From positions 930,001 through 994,000 of the forward strand of contig NZ_FRBR01000001.1 in the NCBI RefSeq assembly GCF_900142665.1: a DNA stretch of 64,000 bases, read 5' to 3'. Below are positions 39,410 through 48,280 of this stretch, piece after piece; the first letter of the stretch is position 1, and each line of letters begins with the position of its first letter. The stretch comes from Roseovarius pacificus. Its GTDB lineage: Bacteria; Pseudomonadota; Alphaproteobacteria; Rhodobacterales; Rhodobacteraceae. The notes beneath the pieces were generated by a model that worked only from the letters and a program-made list of their open reading frames with translations, ran no database searches and was not told the DNA's origin. The position numbers and the translations under genes were made by a program.

Positions 39410-39774
39410 CGACCCCTCTCAAGGCCACCTGTCACTGCGGCGCGGTCGAGCTGCGCGTCACCCTCGAAGGCGGGTTCGAAGCCGCCCGACGCTGCGATTG
39501 CTCGTTCTGCCGACGGCGCGGCGCGGCGGCCGTCACCGCCCCGCTCGACCAGCTGGAGATCGTAAAGGGCGCGGACAAGCTGACGCTTTACCAATGGGGG
39601 ACCAACACCGCGCGGCATTATTTCTGCTCGGTCTGCGGTATCTATACCCACCACCAGCGCCGCTCGGACCCAACACAATACGGCATCAACCTCGGCTGTA
39701 TCGAGGGCGTCAACCCGCGCGATCACGAACCGATCGGCTGGGTGGACGGGGTCCATCACCCGTCCGACCGATAA
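39406..39774 (+). CDS. GFA/CENP-V family zinc-binding protein
   Basis: The 122-residue protein has the family's zinc cysteines: CHCGAV near residue 9, CDCSFCRRRG near 30 and YFCSVCGIYTHH near 75. The family is named for glutathione-dependent formaldehyde-activating enzymes, but most members have no proven activity. It is coupled to the rhomboid gene by a 4-base overlap. Confidence 0.9.
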   Translation: MTTPLKATCHCGAVELRVTLEGGFEAARRCDCSFCRRRGAAAVTAPLDQLEIVKGADKLTLYQWGTNTARHYFCSVCGIYTHHQRRSDPTQYGINLGCIEGVNPRDHEPIGWVDGVHHPSDR

Positions 39775-39789
39775 CCCTTCTCCTGCTCA

Positions 39790-39827
39790 TAAATATCCCA
39801 GGGGGTCCGGGGGACAGCGTCCCCCGG
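39790..39827. repeat. dispersed intergenic repeat, copy 3 (diverged)
   Basis: AAATATCCCAGGGGG is followed by a perfect hairpin CCGGGGGAC-AGC-GTCCCCCGG (39807-39827). It has the same layout as copies 1 and 2 but lacks their TTCTTCTTGCCG part. It lies between two convergent genes. Confidence 0.7.
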
Positions 39828-39881
39828 GGCCTGCGTGGCCCGAACGCGAATGCCCCTGCGCGCCAGCGGCGCACATCCGGC

Positions 39882-40670
39882 TTACGCGCCGCGGATCACC
39901 CTGGAGAACTTGTCGAAAATCGCCTCGTTGGCACAGATCACGTCGCCGCTGTCCAGAATGCCTGCGCCATCGGTCAGCGGCTCGGCAAATCCGCCCGCTT
40001 CCTGGACGATGATCAGACCGGCGGCCAGATCCCAGGCGTTCAGGCGGCGTTCCCAGAACCCGTCATAGCGGCCCGCGGCCACATAGGCCATGTCCAGCGC
40101 CGCCGAACCCCAGCGCCGCACCCCGGCACAGGCGGGCATCAGCCGCGCCAGATCCTGAAGCGTTAGGGGCAGATCCGAGCGACCGCCGAACGGCACGCCG
40201 GTGGCAAAGATCGATTCGATCATCCGGCCCCGGCCCGACACGCGCAGGCGGCTTTCGTTCAGCCATGCGCCTTCGCCCTTTTCGGCAAAGAACATTTCGT
40301 CCTTGGCGGCGTCGTAGATCACGCCGGCGACGACCTTGCCCTTGTGTTCCAGGGCGATGGAGATCGCCCAATGCGGCAGGCCGTGCAGGAAATTGGTGGT
40401 GCCGTCCAGCGGATCGACGATCCAGCGGCGGGTGGGGTCTTCGCCGTCCTCGGCGCCGCCTTCTTCGGCCAGCCAGCCATAGGTGGGGCGGGCGCCCATC
40501 AACTCGTCCTTGAGGATCTGCTCGGCGGCGATGTCGGCGCGGCTGACGAAATCGCCCGCGCCCTTCATCGAGACCTGAAGCTGTTCGACCTCGCGGAAGT
40601 CCTTGACCAGCGACCGGCCCGCCTTGCGCGCGGCCTTGATCATGATGTTGAGGTTGGCACTGCCCGGCAT
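39882..40670 (-). CDS. inositol monophosphatase family protein
   Basis: The 262-residue phosphatase has the metal-binding motif WIVDPLDGTTNFLHG near residue 80 and the second signature WDLAAGLIIVQEAGG near 215. It needs Mg2+ and dephosphorylates inositol phosphate or a related sugar phosphate. ATG 40670 fits the family start MPGSANLNIMIKAARKAG. It resembles SuhB. Confidence 0.92.
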   Translation of the reverse strand: MPGSANLNIMIKAARKAGRSLVKDFREVEQLQVSMKGAGDFVSRADIAAEQILKDELMGARPTYGWLAEEGGAEDGEDPTRRWIVDPLDGTTNFLHGLPHWAISIALEHKGKVVAGVIYDAAKDEMFFAEKGEGAWLNESRLRVSGRGRMIESIFATGVPFGGRSDLPLTLQDLARLMPACAGVRRWGSAALDMAYVAAGRYDGFWERRLNAWDLAAGLIIVQEAGGFAEPLTDGAGILDSGDVICANEAIFDKFSRVIRGA

Positions 40671-40722
40671 CGCATCCGCTCCTTTGCGTTCAAGCCGCGC
40701 GTATACGCGCCCCGCGCCTTGC

Positions 40723-41652
40723 TTACAAGGGGCCTTGCCTGCCCAGTTCTCCGCGTTGCAGGCGCACCGGGATTTCCCGCGCGAGCCGCACCAGATGGGC
40801 GACATAGGGCTTGTCGGCATCGTCCTCGCGGATCGCGGCATAGAGCCGTTTGGTCAGGCCGTTTTCGGTGATCGGGCGGGTCACGAAATCGCTGCTGGTC
40901 CTGACTTCGCGCACGACCCAGTCGGGCAGGACGGCAACTCCGCGATTCGAGGCCACCAGAAGCAGGATCACCGCCGTCAGTTCCACCTGCCGAACGGCGC
41001 GGGGTTCCACCTTGGCCGGGCTCAGCAATTCGGTGAACACGTCCAGCCGCGAGCGGTCCACCGGGTAGGTGATCAGCGTTTCGTCGCGGAAATCGTCGGC
41101 CTCGACAAAAGTCTTCTGCGCCAGCGGGTGCTGGCTGGAGGCGACAAAAACCGGCTCGTAATCGAACAGCGGCTTGAATTCGATCCCCTGCAACTCCTCG
41201 GGGTCGGAGGACACGACCAGATCGACCTCTTCCTTGCGCAGGGCGGGCAGCGCATCGAAGGCGAGGCCGGGGCGGATATCCACATCGACCTCGGGCCAGG
41301 CCTTGCGGAAGCGTTCGAGCACCGGGAACAGCCATTCGAAACAGGCGTGGCATTCGATGGCGATATGCATCCGCCCCGCGCTGCCCTGCCGCAACCCGCC
41401 GAACTCGCCTTCCAGCGCCTCGATCTCGGGCAGCACCTTTTCGGCCACGCGCAGCAGGCGTTGCCCCGCTGCCGACAGTTTGAGAGGTTTCGAGCGGCGC
41501 ACGAAGAGTTCGACCCCGGCCTGATCCTCCAACCCCTTGATTTGATGGCTCAATGCGGACTGGGTGATATGCAGCATATCCGCCGCACGGGCGATGCCGC
41601 CCGCCTGATGGATGGCCCGGATCGTTCGCAGGTGCCGCAATTCGATATGCAT
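40723..41652 (-). CDS. metR: LysR-family regulator MetR
   Basis: The 309-residue protein begins MHIELRHLRTIRAIHQAGG with a LysR helix-turn-helix and continues with a substrate-binding domain. It is divergent from metF with 102 bases between, the classic MetR arrangement in which homocysteine is the co-inducer. ATG 41652 is preferred over one nine codons upstream because LysR homology starts there. Confidence 0.9.
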   Translation of the reverse strand: MHIELRHLRTIRAIHQAGGIARAADMLHITQSALSHQIKGLEDQAGVELFVRRSKPLKLSAAGQRLLRVAEKVLPEIEALEGEFGGLRQGSAGRMHIAIECHACFEWLFPVLERFRKAWPEVDVDIRPGLAFDALPALRKEEVDLVVSSDPEELQGIEFKPLFDYEPVFVASSQHPLAQKTFVEADDFRDETLITYPVDRSRLDVFTELLSPAKVEPRAVRQVELTAVILLLVASNRGVAVLPDWVVREVRTSSDFVTRPITENGLTKRLYAAIREDDADKPYVAHLVRLAREIPVRLQRGELGRQGPL

Positions 41653-41677
41653 TATATTAGCGCGCCTCACATAAACC

Positions 41678-41691
41678 ATGAATATTATGAA
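41678..41691. promoter_or_regulatory. candidate MetR half-sites in the metR/metF gap
   Basis: Two ATGAA direct repeats are spaced nine bases start to start in an AT-rich stretch between the divergent genes. MetR sites contain TGAA half-sites, but the usual inverted TTCA partner is missing. Confidence 0.25.
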
Positions 41692-41754
41692 GTTGTCTCA
41701 CAATGCTGCACCTGCAACAAGAGGCCAACGCATATTTCCGCAGGATGCACAAAA

Positions 41755-42621
41755 ATGAAAAAACCGAATGTTTCCTTCGAATTTTTCCCGCCCAAATCGC
41801 TGGAGGCGTCGTTTCGCCTGTGGGATACGATTCACACGCTGGCCCCGCTCGGCCCGCGCTTCGTGTCGGTGACCTATGGCGCGGGCGGCACCACCCGCGA
41901 GTTGACGCGCGAGGCGGTGGGTACGCTGCACAAGGCCACGGGCCTGAACGTGGCCGCGCACCTGACCTGTGTCGATGCGACCCGCGAGGAAACGCTGGCC
42001 ATTGCCGATGGTTTCCACAAGGCCGGTGTGAGCGAGATCGTCGCGCTGCGGGGCGATCCGCCCAAGGGGTCGAACGGGTTTACCCCCAACCCCGAGGGAT
42101 TCGCCAATTCCTGCGAGTTGATCGAGGCGCTGGCCGACACCGGCAAGTTCACCATCCGCGTGGGCGCCTATCCCGAAAAGCACCCCGAGGCGGCGGACCG
42201 GCAGGCCGATATCGACTGGCTCAAGCGCAAGATCGACGCCGGCGCGAACGAGGCGATCACACAGTTCTTCTTCGAGGCCGAGACGTTTTTCCGCTTCCGC
42301 GACGACTGCGTGAAGGCCGGGATCGACGCCCCGATCATTCCCGGTGTGCTGCCGATCGAGAACTGGGCCGGGGTGCGCAAGTTCGCGCAGGCCTGCGGCA
42401 CGGCGATTCCGGCATGGCTGGACGATACGTTCGACAAGGCGATCCGCGACGACCGGCAGGACCTGCTGGCCACCGCGCTGGCGACGGAACTGTGCAGCGA
42501 GCTGATCGAAGGCGGCGCCGAAGACCTGCATTTCTATACGCTGAACCGCCCGGAACTGACCCGCGACGTGTGCCACGCGCTTGGCGTGACGCCCAAGGTC
42601 GAGCTGCGCGACGTGGCGTAA
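41755..42621 (+). CDS. metF: 5,10-methylenetetrahydrofolate reductase
   Basis: The 288-residue FAD enzyme makes 5-methyl-THF for methionine synthesis. It begins MKKPNVSFEFFPPKSLEASF and has SVTYGAGGTTRE near residue 40, LRGDPP near 98 and TQFFFEAETF near 165. AGGA lies about 9 bases before ATG 41755. It is divergent from metR. Confidence 0.95.
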   Translation: MKKPNVSFEFFPPKSLEASFRLWDTIHTLAPLGPRFVSVTYGAGGTTRELTREAVGTLHKATGLNVAAHLTCVDATREETLAIADGFHKAGVSEIVALRGDPPKGSNGFTPNPEGFANSCELIEALADTGKFTIRVGAYPEKHPEAADRQADIDWLKRKIDAGANEAITQFFFEAETFFRFRDDCVKAGIDAPIIPGVLPIENWAGVRKFAQACGTAIPAWLDDTFDKAIRDDRQDLLATALATELCSELIEGGAEDLHFYTLNRPELTRDVCHALGVTPKVELRDVA

Positions 42622-42693
42622 CGCTGGCGGCCATTCCCTTTCGGCGTCCGCGCGCATAACGTGGCCGCCGAAAACACACGAATGGGAATGGAT

Positions 42694-43176
42694 ATGGCGA
42701 AACTGGCCGAAACACTCGACGATATGCCAGGCATGGACGATCTGCTGTCGCGGTCGGGGCTGGAATTCATGCAAGACATGATCGCGGGACGCCTGCCCGG
42801 CCCGCCCATCGGCGCAGCACTCGGGTTTGCGCCGATCTCGGTCGAGGAGGGGCGCGTGGTGTTCGAAGGCGCACCGCAGTTCACTGTCACCAACCCGATG
42901 AGCGCGGTGCATGGCGGCTGGTACGGGGCGATCCTGGACAGTTGCATGGGCTGCGCGGTGATGACCACGGTGCCGCGCGGATCGGTTTACACGACGCTGG
43001 AATACAAGGTGAATATCACCCGCGCGATCCCGCTTGGCACCCGTGTGCGGGCCATCGGCACGGTCGATCACGCGGGCCGCTCGACGGGTGTGGCCTCGGG
43101 CGAAATTCGCGGGATCGGGGATGACAGGCTCTATGCGACATCCTCAACCACTTGTCTGATCATGAAAATGGCCTGA
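42694..43176 (+). CDS. PaaI-type hotdog thioesterase
   Basis: The protein of about 160 residues has the hotdog-fold PaaI signature in MSAVHGGWYGAILDSCMGCA, including the Gly-Gly turn and helix Asp. It would hydrolyse an acyl-CoA. Starts at 42661 (GTG), 42682 and 42688 are also possible; 42694 is chosen for its GGGA spacing. Its last 33 bases overlap the convergent DUF2235 gene. Confidence 0.82.
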   Translation: MAKLAETLDDMPGMDDLLSRSGLEFMQDMIAGRLPGPPIGAALGFAPISVEEGRVVFEGAPQFTVTNPMSAVHGGWYGAILDSCMGCAVMTTVPRGSVYTTLEYKVNITRAIPLGTRVRAIGTVDHAGRSTGVASGEIRGIGDDRLYATSSTTCLIMKMA

Positions 43177-44253
43177 GGCGGGGGCGTCCTCCATCGCCCG
43201 GTCCTGCATGCTGAAGCGTTCGGCATCGCGCCCGTTGACCGTTTCGTGCAGGCGTTCGGACGGGTCGCGCCCGACCCGGCGCCGTTCGCGCATCAGGAAA
43301 ATCTTGCCCCAGCCCCGCCATGTGCCGACCGATGGGGCCTCGGGGTCCGTCAGGAAGCGGGCATGCCAGCCTTCCGGCAATGTCAGGCCGCATTCCTCGA
43401 TCCGCTCCAGCATCCAGACCAGCGGGATATTGGCCAGCGGCCGGGCCGGGTGAAAGCCGCTCAGGTGGCCGCCCACATCGCCATGCGTGCCCCGGAACCA
43501 GACCTGTTCGACCCGTCCCGTCCAGTCCGGCGAGGTCTTCCACAGGACGGGGTCGAAAACCGCGCGGGTCTCGTGCAGGGCCAGGGCGTGAAAGCCATGC
43601 CTGACGGTCGGCGCCAGCTCGTGGCTGTGAAAGGCGTGCGCCTCTTCGCTCCAGCGCCACAGGACCGGCAGGCGCAGGCCGAGCGCCTTGACCGTGTCCC
43701 AGCATCCGACCATCTCGACCGGGGTTTCCTCGTGACAGAAGCGGCGGGTGAAGGCGCGCGCCGCGGCGCTGCCGGGCGGCGACTGGTAGTGGCGATAGGC
43801 GGTGAGGATATTGCGCTCGGTCGCGTTTTCGGCGCGCAGGAGGCCGACCTGGTCGATCACCCCGGCGAGCGAGCGCACCGCATAGCCCCCGCGCGAATAG
43901 CCGATCAGGTAAATCCGGTCGCCCGCGCGATAACGGCTGGCCAGATAGCCATAGGCGCGGCGAATCTGCCGGTTGATGCCACGCCCCATCATCACGTCCA
44001 GCGTGCTGCCCCAGTCCTGCCATTGCAGCCCGGCCTCGTAATAGACCGTCAGGTTGGGCCCGCTGACTTCGGACAGAAGTTTATAGGTCAGCCCGGCATT
44101 GCTTTCGCTGCCGTCGTCCAGCGAGGACATGGTGCCGTCAAGGATCAGAACATGGCTGACCTGCCCGCGCCTGTGGGCAAGTCCGGTCTGCCCCCGGCGC
44201 AGGCCGGGACGCAGGAACCCGACAAGTCGTTCAATCCACCGGCGCCACGGCAT
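43144..44253 (-). CDS. DUF2235 alpha/beta-hydrolase
   Basis: The 369-residue protein has the nucleophile elbow GYSRGG (Ser120), the lead-in LILDGTMSSLDDGSESN and a late WFRGTHGDVGGHL that fits the family's catalytic Asp/His region. DUF2235 includes type VI secretion phospholipases (Tle1), but no VgrG, PAAR or immunity gene is nearby, so a housekeeping lipase role is equally possible. Its start overlaps the end of the molybdoenzyme gene by 23 bases. Confidence 0.85.
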   Translation of the reverse strand: MPWRRWIERLVGFLRPGLRRGQTGLAHRRGQVSHVLILDGTMSSLDDGSESNAGLTYKLLSEVSGPNLTVYYEAGLQWQDWGSTLDVMMGRGINRQIRRAYGYLASRYRAGDRIYLIGYSRGGYAVRSLAGVIDQVGLLRAENATERNILTAYRHYQSPPGSAAARAFTRRFCHEETPVEMVGCWDTVKALGLRLPVLWRWSEEAHAFHSHELAPTVRHGFHALALHETRAVFDPVLWKTSPDWTGRVEQVWFRGTHGDVGGHLSGFHPARPLANIPLVWMLERIEECGLTLPEGWHARFLTDPEAPSVGTWRGWGKIFLMRERRRVGRDPSERLHETVNGRDAERFSMQDRAMEDAPASGHFHDQTSG

Positions 44254-46528
44254 CGTTCAGCATCTTCCATACACGGTGCGGCGTGAACGGCATATCGGCC
44301 TGCCGCACCCCGCGATCCCACAGCGCATCGGCCACCGCATTGGCGGTGGCGGCCATCGCACCGACGGTTCCCGCCTCACCGCAGCCTTTCATGCCCATGG
44401 CATTGGCCGTCGACGGCACGGGTTCTGTCGCGAAACGGATCATGGGGACATCATCGGCCCTCGGCATCGCGTAGTCCATGAAACTCGCCGTGAGGAGCTG
44501 ACCGTCCCCGTCATGCACCACATGCTCCACCAGCGCCTGCCCCACGCCCTGAACGGTGCCGCCATGCACCTGACCGGCGACCAGCAAGGGGTTGATCAGG
44601 TTGCCGAAATCGTCGACCACGGTGTAGCGTTCCAGCGTGACCTTGCCGGTTTCGGGATCGACTTCGACCTCGGCCACATGCGCGCCGTTGGGAAAGGAGC
44701 GCGCGGGCAGCGTGGCGGTTTCCTCATGCACCAACAGATCGGTGCGCCCGTCCGCACGGGCCATCTCCGCCGCTTCGATCAGGGTGGGCGTCAGGTTCGA
44801 GCCGCCGGCGCGGAAGGTTTCATCGTCAAAGCCGACCTCGCCTTCCTCGACGCCCATCTTGTCGGCCAGGTAGGGGATGAAGGCCGCGATCATCTTCGAC
44901 ACGGTCGCAAGCGTGGCGTTGTTCTGCGTGGTCACCGATCGCGAGCCGCCCGTGCCGCCGCCGGTGGCGATGCGGTCGCTGTCGCCCTGCACCACGGCGA
45001 TGCGATCCACCGGGATGCCCGTCTGATCCGACAGGAATTGCGCATAGACCGTTTCATGCCCCTGCCCGTTGGATTGTGTCCCCACATAGATCGACACGCT
45101 GCCATCCTCGTTGAATTCGACCTTCGCCGTCTCCGAAGGATTCCCCAGAATACTTTCGATATAGTAACACAGGCCCATCCCGCGCAGCCGCCCGCGCGCT
45201 GCACTTTCGGCCTTGCGCGCGGCGAAACCGGCGCGGTCACTCTCGGCCTCGACCCGGTCCAGAACGCGCGCGAAATCGCCCACGTCATAGGTTTCCCCCG
45301 TCGAGGAGACATAGGGAAAGGCGGATTTGGGAATGAAATTGCGGCGGTGCAGATCCCATGTATCGACACCCAGTTCGCGCGCCGCGCGGTCCATGATGCG
45401 TTCGAGCGCATAGATCGCCTCGGGGCGGCCCGCGCCGCGATAGGCATCGACCTGCGTGGTGTTGGTAAAGAAGCCTTCGACATGCAGGAACGTGTCCTGC
45501 ACGTCATAGACGCCCATCAGCACCTTCGAGAACAGGTCGGTCTGGATGCCCTGCCCCATGGTGCTGCAATAGGCGCCCAGATCGACGCGGCTGTCCACGC
45601 GGTAGGCGGTGATCTTGAGGTCGGCGTCGAAGGCCAGCGTCAGGTCGTGATCCAGCCCGCGGCCGGAATTGTCGCTGAGCATCGTTTCGGTCCGGTCGGC
45701 CATCCAGCGCACGGGTCGGCCCAGAACCCGCGCGGCATGGGCCACCAGATAGGTTTCGGGATAATCCATCGCCTTGGTGCCGAAGCCGCCGCCGACATCG
45801 GGATTGGTCACGCGGATATCGTCGGGCTGCATCCCCAGAACGCGGGCCAGATTGCCCTTGGTGCCCCAGACCCCCTGCCCGTTCACCGCGACGTGCAGGC
45901 GGTTGCCCGTGGTTTCGGCATAACAGCCGCGCGGCTCCATCGGGTTGGCGATGATCCGGTTATCGTGCAGGGGCATGCGCACCACATGGGCGGCCTTTTC
46001 GATTGCCGCCGTGACGGCCTGTTCATCGCCCATGGCCCAGTCGAACGCGCGGTTGTCGGGCGCGTCGTCATGCAGGGCCTGCCCGCCCGGCCCGATCTCC
46101 ATATGCGCGGGCAGGTCGTCATAATCGAATTCGATCATCTCGGCGGCATCGCGGGCCTCTTGCAGGGTGTCGGCCACGATCATCGCCACGGGCTCGCCGA
46201 CGAAACGCACACGGCCCTCGGCCAGAATGGGGCGGCGGGGGGCGGCGGATTTCGACCCGTCGCGATTGGTCACGGTGTTGATCGCCATGCCTTCGCTCAC
46301 GCCCGCACCGGCCAGATCGTCGGCGGTCAGCACCAGATGCACGCCGGGGGCCTCGCGGGCCTCTTCGACATCCAGCGTCGTGATCCGTCCATGCGCCACG
46401 GATGAGCGGAGGACATAGGCGAACAGCGCCCCTTGGGGGCTAATGTCGTCCACATAGCGGCCATGTCCTGTCAGAAACCGCTGGTCTTCGAATCGCGTGA
46501 CGGGTTGGCTTTTGCCGAACTTGTCCAT
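44231..46528 (-). CDS. xanthine dehydrogenase family molybdopterin-binding large subunit (CoxL form II-like)
   Basis: The 765-residue protein covers the aldehyde oxidase a/b hammerhead (about 18-130) and the molybdopterin domains. Motifs are GGGFGTKAMDYPE, AYRGAGRPEA (form II, not the AYRCSFR of true CO dehydrogenase) and the catalytic Glu in GCGEAGTVGA near the C-terminus. The usual FAD (medium) and 2Fe-2S (small) subunit genes are not adjacent. The substrate (aldehyde, purine or aromatic) is unknown. Confidence 0.92.
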   Translation of the reverse strand: MDKFGKSQPVTRFEDQRFLTGHGRYVDDISPQGALFAYVLRSSVAHGRITTLDVEEAREAPGVHLVLTADDLAGAGVSEGMAINTVTNRDGSKSAAPRRPILAEGRVRFVGEPVAMIVADTLQEARDAAEMIEFDYDDLPAHMEIGPGGQALHDDAPDNRAFDWAMGDEQAVTAAIEKAAHVVRMPLHDNRIIANPMEPRGCYAETTGNRLHVAVNGQGVWGTKGNLARVLGMQPDDIRVTNPDVGGGFGTKAMDYPETYLVAHAARVLGRPVRWMADRTETMLSDNSGRGLDHDLTLAFDADLKITAYRVDSRVDLGAYCSTMGQGIQTDLFSKVLMGVYDVQDTFLHVEGFFTNTTQVDAYRGAGRPEAIYALERIMDRAARELGVDTWDLHRRNFIPKSAFPYVSSTGETYDVGDFARVLDRVEAESDRAGFAARKAESAARGRLRGMGLCYYIESILGNPSETAKVEFNEDGSVSIYVGTQSNGQGHETVYAQFLSDQTGIPVDRIAVVQGDSDRIATGGGTGGSRSVTTQNNATLATVSKMIAAFIPYLADKMGVEEGEVGFDDETFRAGGSNLTPTLIEAAEMARADGRTDLLVHEETATLPARSFPNGAHVAEVEVDPETGKVTLERYTVVDDFGNLINPLLVAGQVHGGTVQGVGQALVEHVVHDGDGQLLTASFMDYAMPRADDVPMIRFATEPVPSTANAMGMKGCGEAGTVGAMAATANAVADALWDRGVRQADMPFTPHRVWKMLNDAVAPVD

Positions 46529-46593
46529 GATTTGCCCTTTCGCACGTGCCTGGGGCCGAACGTAACGGCCCTCACGCTCATGTCCAGAGCCAC

Positions 46594-47724
46594 TCAGCCC
46601 AAATCTGCCACCGTCACCGGATCGCCCAATCCGTAACCGTTGAACCGGGTGGTCAGGCTGCGCGAATAGGCGCCCATGCCGTCGAACAGCACATAATCGC
46701 CCTCGGCCAGATCGGAAGGCAGCGGCAGCGGATCGGGCAGCCGGTCGATGCTGTCGCAGGTGGGGCCGAACACGATGCGCGGTTGATCCTTGCCGGTGCG
46801 CGGCATTCCATCGGGGGCCAGAACGCGAATCCGCCCCGGCGCACCGATATCGCGCGCCTCGGTCAGGCCGCCATAGATCCCGTCATTCAGAAACACCGCC
46901 CCGGTATCGCGCAGCGCCTTGACACGGGTGCCAAGGGTAAAGGCATCGGCCACCATCGCGCGGCCCGGCTCGCACACCAGATCGGGGGCATGATCGGGGA
47001 AATGGCGGTCCACCTCAGCGCGGATATGGGTGAATATCGCCTCGAGGTCGGGGGCCTGCCCGGCGCGGTGCGAGGCGAAACCGCCACCCACGTTCAGCCG
47101 CGCGATCCGCACACCGGCCATCCGCGCCACCTCGGCGGCCTCGGCGATATACGCGCCCCATGCGGACGGGTCGGCGCATTGGGTGCCGGGGTGAAAGGTG
47201 ATCGCCGGGACAAAGCCGCGCGCGGCCACCTCTTGCAGCAATTGCGCCGCGCGGTCGGGGCCGAGGCCGAATTTCTCACCGAAATCATAAGCCGCGCCCG
47301 CCACCGGCAGGGCCAGCCGCACGGCGATCTCGGTGCCCTTGGGCAAGACCGACAGCTTGTCCAGCTCGCGCCAGCAATCGACCGAGGCCGACGCCACGCC
47401 AAGCGCGCGCGCCACGGTGACCTCTTCGACCGAGCGCACGGGGTTGTTGTAGTGCAAAACCGCATCGGGGCAGACGGCGCGCACGGCGTACATCTCGCGC
47501 GGGCTGGCCACGTCGAAGGCGCGAATGCCCGCCGCCACCAGATTTGTCAGCACCTCTTCGCCCGCGTTGGCCTTGACCGCATATGTCACCAGCCCGTCGA
47601 ACCCGGCCTGAAACCGTTGCGCGGTGGCCTGAAGGGCGGCGGGGCTGAAATACAGCATCGCGGTGTCGGGGGCATGCCGGGCGATATGCGCCGCGGGATC
47701 GGGCCAGTTCGGGGTTTCGCGCAT
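46594..47724 (-). CDS. ornithine/lysine decarboxylase-like PLP enzyme (alanine racemase-fold)
   Basis: The 376-residue protein begins with the PLP-lysine segment VTYAVKANAGEEVLTNL, and has HPGTQC, VGGGFASHR and CEPGRAMVA for phosphate and substrate binding, and the conserved Cys in GPTCDSID near residue 320. It ends GAYSRSLTTRFNGYG as in type-III-fold ornithine decarboxylases. It would make putrescine (or cadaverine). It is divergent from an AsnC-type regulator that may control it. Confidence 0.88.
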   Translation of the reverse strand: MRETPNWPDPAAHIARHAPDTAMLYFSPAALQATAQRFQAGFDGLVTYAVKANAGEEVLTNLVAAGIRAFDVASPREMYAVRAVCPDAVLHYNNPVRSVEEVTVARALGVASASVDCWRELDKLSVLPKGTEIAVRLALPVAGAAYDFGEKFGLGPDRAAQLLQEVAARGFVPAITFHPGTQCADPSAWGAYIAEAAEVARMAGVRIARLNVGGGFASHRAGQAPDLEAIFTHIRAEVDRHFPDHAPDLVCEPGRAMVADAFTLGTRVKALRDTGAVFLNDGIYGGLTEARDIGAPGRIRVLAPDGMPRTGKDQPRIVFGPTCDSIDRLPDPLPLPSDLAEGDYVLFDGMGAYSRSLTTRFNGYGLGDPVTVADLG

Positions 47725-47788
47725 CTGAATATCCTGTCGGGCTGCTCGTTTTTTTTCAGGATGCGGGCAAAAGGCGTCGATTCCACGC

Positions 47789-47808
47789 GTCACTTCGCAT
47801 AAAGTGAC
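47789..47808. promoter_or_regulatory. inverted repeat operator between decarboxylase and asnC-type genes
   Basis: GTCACTT (47789-47795) and AAGTGAC (47802-47808) form a perfect 7-bp inverted repeat with 6-base spacer. It lies in the divergent gap, 65 bases before the decarboxylase start and 31 before the regulator start. It suits a Lrp/AsnC dimer (inference). Confidence 0.5.
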
Positions 47809-47838
47809 TCTTATTGACGTCATTATGCCGAAACAACG

Positions 47839-48273
47839 ATGCAAACAGACGAAACAGACCGCGCCCTGATCGACCTTCTGGCCGAAAACGCCCGCACACC
47901 CGTGGCCACGCTGGCCCGCAAGCTGAACCTTGCCCGTACCACCGTGCAGGCGCGGCTGGAGCGGCTGGAAAACTCGGGCGTGATCCAGGGCTACACCCTG
48001 CGGCTGAGCGACAGCCAGCGCACGCCGCTGCGCGCGACGGCGCTTGTCAGTATCGAGCCGCGCAGCGCGCCCGCCGTTCTGGCGCGGCTGCGCTCGCTGC
48101 CGGACGTGAAGACGGTGCATACCACCTCGGGGCGGTTCGACCTGATCGTCGGGATCGAGGCCGAAACTACCGAGGCGCTGGACGACACGCTGGACCGCAT
48201 CGGCGAAACCCGCGGGGTGAAGGGCTCGGAAAGCCTGATCCAACTGTCCACGAAACTGGATCGCCGCAGGTAG
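47839..48273 (+). CDS. Lrp/AsnC-family transcriptional regulator
   Basis: The 144-residue protein has a helix-turn-helix (TPVATLARKLNLARTTVQAR) and a RAM domain. It probably controls the divergent decarboxylase through the palindrome at 47789. Its last 46 bases plus stop are duplicated 767 bases further on, at the far end of a low-GC insert. Confidence 0.87.
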   Translation: MQTDETDRALIDLLAENARTPVATLARKLNLARTTVQARLERLENSGVIQGYTLRLSDSQRTPLRATALVSIEPRSAPAVLARLRSLPDVKTVHTTSGRFDLIVGIEAETTEALDDTLDRIGETRGVKGSESLIQLSTKLDRRR

Positions 48274-48280
48274 GCGGCGG
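48228..48280. repeat. left copy of a 53-bp direct repeat (att-like)
   Basis: The repeat covers the last codons and stop of the AsnC-type gene. The right copy is 48995-49047. The two differ at one position (C48264 versus G). Confidence 0.9.

Noticed and set aside
41653..41754. possible SAM riboswitch upstream of metF
   Set aside because: The gap is about 100 bp and no SAM-riboswitch core is apparent; MetR control is more likely.
43144..44253. type VI secretion effector locus around the DUF2235 gene
   Set aside because: No VgrG, PAAR, Hcp or immunity-like gene is adjacent, so the effector idea is not supported by context.
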